DNA of 64,000 nt, taken from positions 62,001 through 126,000 of the forward strand of contig NZ_JAHWYN010000010.1 in assembly GCF_019351435.1 (NCBI RefSeq), in the 5' to 3' direction. The first letter of the stretch is position 1, and every line of letters begins with the position of its first letter. A program made the translations under genes and the position numbers. The stretch is from Flavobacterium taihuense (lineage in GTDB: Bacteria > Bacteroidota > Bacteroidia > Flavobacteriales > Flavobacteriaceae). Shown in pieces: positions 61,328-64,000 of the stretch. Under the pieces are notes generated by a model, which was not told the DNA's origin, did not search any database, and saw only the letters and a list, made by a program, of their open reading frames with translations.

Positions 61328-61621
61328 ATGGACGAAAAGCTTAAAATTAAAATATCAATTGCAGACAGGGTTTATCCTTTAACGGTTGATTTCGCTCAGG
61401 AAGAAGGACTTAGAAGTGCTTCAAAAAAGATTGACGCAATGATTAAGCAATTTGAAGAAAATTATGCTGTGCGAGATAAACAAGATGTATTGGCTATGTG
61501 TGCTTTACAATTTGCTTCTCAAGCAGAACAAAAACAAATTGATAATGCTATAAATGGCGAGGAAACCATTGAAAGATTAAATAAAATCAATTTACTTTTA
61601 GACGAATATCTCGAAAATTAA
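61328..61621 (+). CDS. zapA: Cell division protein ZapA
   Basis: A 97-residue protein: KLKIKISIADRVYPLTVDFAQEEGLRSASKKIDAMIKQFEENYAVRDKQDVLAMCALQFASQAEQ, the ZapA pattern (N-terminal beta/alpha domain followed by a long helix). ZapA binds FtsZ and crosslinks its filaments at the division ring. It shares an operon with the coiled-coil gene and lies just before the 6S RNA. Confidence 0.92.
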   Translation: MDEKLKIKISIADRVYPLTVDFAQEEGLRSASKKIDAMIKQFEENYAVRDKQDVLAMCALQFASQAEQKQIDNAINGEETIERLNKINLLLDEYLEN

Positions 61622-61647
61622 ACGTTCTTTACAAAGACTAAGATACT

Positions 61648-61807
61648 GCCTACATTAGTTCATATTGGTAAACTCAACACTAACAATTTAGAATGAGCAA
61701 ATCATCACTACTAAAGCATGCCACGCTTCGGCGAGGAAACTTGAACAGTGAGTTAGCTCAAAACTTGTCTTTTCGAGTTTATACAACTTCTAATGTAGGC
61801 TTTTTTT
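61648..61807 (+). ncRNA. ssrS: 6S RNA (6S-Flavo type)
   Basis: The 160-base stretch after zapA begins with GCCTACATTAG (61648-61658) and ends with the exact complement CTAATGTAGGC (61790-61800), an 11-bp closing stem, followed by a T-run. Inner helices are GTAAACTC/GAGTTTAT (61668-61675, 61775-61782), GAGC/GCTC, TCACT/AGTGA and a terminal CGC-TTCG-GCG hairpin. This long hairpin with an open centre is the 6S RNA layout, which mimics an open promoter and binds RNA polymerase. The place next to zapA matches the locus of 6S RNA in proteobacteria; identity is inferred from structure and position. Confidence 0.82.
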
Positions 61808-61827
61808 ATATATAAATTTTAACAAAC

Positions 61828-63390
61828 ATGGACATCTTAACAATAATTATTTCAGGAATTACAGGTATTGCAGCAGGATTTGGAATCGCCAAAATCATTG
61901 AAAAAAGCAACATCTCTAATTTAATTAAAAGTGCAAAAAAAGAAGCCGCATCAATTTTAAAAGATGCCAATCTTGAAGCCGAAAACATTAAAAAAGATAA
62001 AATTCTTCAAGCCAAAGAGAAATTTATTGAACTAAAATCAGAACACGAACAAGTAATTCTAGCCAGAGACAAAAAAGTAGCTGAAGTAGAAAAAAGAGTG
62101 CGCGACAAAGAATCTCAAATTTCAAATGAATTATCAAAAGCAAAAAAAATAAATGATGATTTTGAAGCAAAAACAGCAGAATATGATTCTAAAATTGAAA
62201 ATTTAGAGAAAAAACAACTAGAAGTTGACAAACTGCATAAAAGTCAATTGCAACAACTGGAAGTTATCTCTGGACTTTCTGCCGATGAAGCAAAAGAGCA
62301 ACTAGTTGAAGGTTTAAAAGCGGAAGCTAAGAGCAAAGCAATGTCCCATATTCAAGATACTATTGAAGAAGCTAAATTAACAGCTCAACAAGAAGCCAAG
62401 AAAATCATCATCAACACTATTCAAAGAGTTGGAACTGAGGAAGCAGTAGAAAACTGCGTTTCGGTCTTTAACATCGAATCCGATGACGTAAAAGGTAGAA
62501 TCATTGGACGTGAAGGTAGAAATATTAGAGCACTTGAAGCTGCAACCGGAGTCGAAATTATAGTTGACGATACTCCTGAAGCAATTATCCTTTCTTGTTT
62601 TGATCCTGTACGCAGAGAAATTGCCCGTTTAGCATTACACAAATTAGTTACGGATGGACGTATTCACCCGGCTCGTATTGAAGAAGTAGTTGCCAAAACT
62701 ACAAAACAGATCGATGATGAAATCATTGAAGTAGGTAAACGTACCGTGATTGATTTAGGAATCCACGGTTTACATCCTGAATTGATAAAAGTAGTGGGTA
62801 GAATGAAATACCGCTCTTCTTACGGACAAAATTTATTGCAACACTCCCGTGAAGTTTCAAAACTTTGTGGAATTATGGCTGCCGAATTAGGATTGAATGT
62901 TAAATTGGCCAAAAGAGCTGGATTACTTCACGATATTGGTAAAGTGCCAGATGCTGAAAGTGATTTACCACATGCATTATTAGGAATGCAATGGGCTGAA
63001 AAATATGGCGAGAAAGAAGAAGTTTGCAACGCGATTGGAGCTCACCACGACGAAATAGAAATGAAATCATTGTTATCGCCTATCATACAGGTTTGTGATG
63101 CAATTTCAGGAGCTAGACCTGGAGCCAGAAGACAAGTTTTGGATTCATACATTCAACGTTTGAAAGATCTTGAAGAAGTGGCTTACGGATTTAGCGGAGT
63201 GAAAAATGCGTATGCTATTCAAGCTGGTAGAGAACTTCGTGTAATTGTAGAAAGCGAAAAAGTATCTGATGACAATGCCGCTACTTTATCATTTGAAATT
63301 TCTCAAAAAATACAAACCGAAATGACCTACCCAGGTCAGGTGAAAGTTACCGTAATCAGAGAAACCAGAGCCGTTAATATTGCAAAATAA
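61828..63390 (+). CDS. rny: Ribonuclease Y
   Basis: A 520-residue membrane-bound endoribonuclease. One membrane helix at the N terminus ([22 protein letters not shown]), a long coiled coil (~35-180), a KH domain ([34 protein letters not shown]) and an HD domain with LLHDIGK and [10 protein letters not shown]. It starts bulk mRNA decay at the inner membrane. It follows the 6S RNA, whose terminator T-run is 21 bases before the ATG. Confidence 0.95.
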   Translation: MDILTIIISGITGIAAGFGIAKIIEKSNISNLIKSAKKEAASILKDANLEAENIKKDKILQAKEKFIELKSEHEQVILARDKKVAEVEKRVRDKESQISNELSKAKKINDDFEAKTAEYDSKIENLEKKQLEVDKLHKSQLQQLEVISGLSADEAKEQLVEGLKAEAKSKAMSHIQDTIEEAKLTAQQEAKKIIINTIQRVGTEEAVENCVSVFNIESDDVKGRIIGREGRNIRALEAATGVEIIVDDTPEAIILSCFDPVRREIARLALHKLVTDGRIHPARIEEVVAKTTKQIDDEIIEVGKRTVIDLGIHGLHPELIKVVGRMKYRSSYGQNLLQHSREVSKLCGIMAAELGLNVKLAKRAGLLHDIGKVPDAESDLPHALLGMQWAEKYGEKEEVCNAIGAHHDEIEMKSLLSPIIQVCDAISGARPGARRQVLDSYIQRLKDLEEVAYGFSGVKNAYAIQAGRELRVIVESEKVSDDNAATLSFEISQKIQTEMTYPGQVKVTVIRETRAVNIAK

Positions 63391-63431
63391 TCTTCACTCC
63401 GATAATAGTGAATAATTATAAATACTAAAAT

Positions 63432-63478
63432 TCCAAATTCCAATTGTTAGAATCTAACTTTGAAATTTGGAGTTTTTA
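63432..63478 (+). terminator. rny: Terminator of rny
   Basis: CCAAATT...AATTTGG outer arms around the perfect hairpin GTTAG-AAT-CTAAC, ending in GTTTTTATT. It lies 42 bases past the rny stop. Confidence 0.75.
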
Positions 63479-63505
63479 TTTTGAGTATTTATTTTATACC
63501 GTTGA

Positions 63506-64000
63506 TTATCCTTTTTTAAAATAAATTTTAAAAGTTGTTCCAAAATTAAGCGTGCTTTCTACTTCAATTTTGCCTCCCATATTTTCAATTTGGTTTTTCG
63601 TAAGATATAATCCAACTCCTCTCGCATCATTGTTCCTGTGAAATGTTTTATACAATCCAAAAATAGAATCTTTATGCTTTTCTAAATCAATTCCCAAACC
63701 ATTATCTTTTACATTCAAAACAATAAAATCGTCATTATGTTCGGTTGTAAAAACGATTTTAGGTTCTTTACTAGAATCGGAATATTTGATTGCATTGGTA
63801 ACTAAGTTCAACATGATGCTTTCCAGATAGGCTGGCACACAAAATACTTTTACTGCGCCAGGAACATAATTCATGACCTGAATTCCTTTTATCTTAATTG
63901 ACTCATTCAAAACGTCCAAAACTTTATCAATAAAACTATTGACATTCAACAATTGCATATTGTTTTCCCTCTCGGTGTATATACTAACCAAATCGTTTAA
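63506..64000 (-). CDS. Sensor histidine kinase, C-terminal ATPase part
   Basis: An open frame to the right edge of the window; only the last ~164 residues are seen. HATPase_c motifs are complete: N box MLNLVTNAIKYS, G1 KDNGLGID and G2 RGVGLYLTK, then the C-terminal GTTFKIYF. The dimerisation His and sensor parts are outside the window. It phosphorylates an unseen response regulator. The listed start is the window edge, not the gene's start. Confidence 0.88.
   Translation of the reverse strand, partial: LNDLVSIYTERENNMQLLNVNSFIDKVLDVLNESIKIKGIQVMNYVPGAVKVFCVPAYLESIMLNLVTNAIKYSDSSKEPKIVFTTEHNDDFIVLNVKDNGLGIDLEKHKDSIFGLYKTFHRNNDARGVGLYLTKNQIENMGGKIEVESTLNFGTTFKIYFKKG

Noticed and set aside
1..64000. 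CRISPR array, prophage, integrated element, tRNA or rRNA genes
   Set aside because: No regularly spaced direct repeats, phage or integrase genes, or tRNA cloverleaf sequences were seen on either strand.

Overview
The window is chromosomal DNA from a member of the Flavobacteriia, most likely Flavobacterium (Bacteroidota). This is supported by low G+C content, many promoters of the flavobacterial TAnnTTTG type, few Shine-Dalgarno sites, a type IX secretion (T9SS) sorting domain, a TonB-dependent receptor with an N-terminal carboxypeptidase-like domain, lipoproteins, and gene orders typical of the group. No phage, transposase, integrase, CRISPR array, tRNA or rRNA gene was recognised. The only mobile-looking material is a set of short palindromic intergenic repeats.

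Layout. 1-1640: end of rmuC, an acyl-CoA thioesterase and a YceI protein. 1689-14954: a photo-oxidative stress region. A plus-strand operon (TetR-like regulator, ABC1 kinase, a 44-residue DUF2256 protein, a cryptochrome/photolyase, a TIGR03643 protein, two SDR-type proteins) diverges from a TIGR01777 epimerase. Facing it is a minus-strand operon: CarH/LitR-type B12 photoreceptor repressor, crtI, crtB, crtZ, an SRPBCC protein and a class I CPD photolyase. 15185-29924: housekeeping and transport genes (purB, polysaccharide deacetylase, CPA2 antiporter, HD hydrolase, guaB, P-type ATPase, DUF5723 protein with a lipoprotein, mvaB, pyrD, NTF2-like lipoprotein). 30250-36000: a secreted GH128 glycosidase, a YkgJ protein, a dienelactone hydrolase with an SRPBCC partner, and small membrane proteins and lipoproteins. 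36069-49405: carB, rpmH, a TPR protein, a cysteine-free thioredoxin-like protein, a TolC/HlyD/ABC-2 export set, an ABC-F protein, a GlmU-family protein and rpmE2. 49642-54986: DUF4199, glycosyltransferase 2, phospho-sugar mutase and an MsbA-like exporter. 55040-64000: DUF2971, EF-hand lipoprotein, TonB-dependent receptor, M23 peptidase, a coiled-coil protein, zapA, a 6S RNA, rny, and the 3' end of a histidine kinase gene.

The most interesting part is the light-response region. The B12-binding regulator keeps the Wx9EH and ExHxxG motifs of CarH. An inverted repeat of the form TGTTTAA-N16-TTAAACA lies at three promoters: the divergent TIGR01777/TetR promoter, the crtI promoter and, less perfectly, the carH promoter. 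I infer one regulon joining carotenoid synthesis, two photolyase-family proteins and several poorly understood accessory proteins. A 6S RNA with a perfect 11-bp closing stem lies between zapA and rny.
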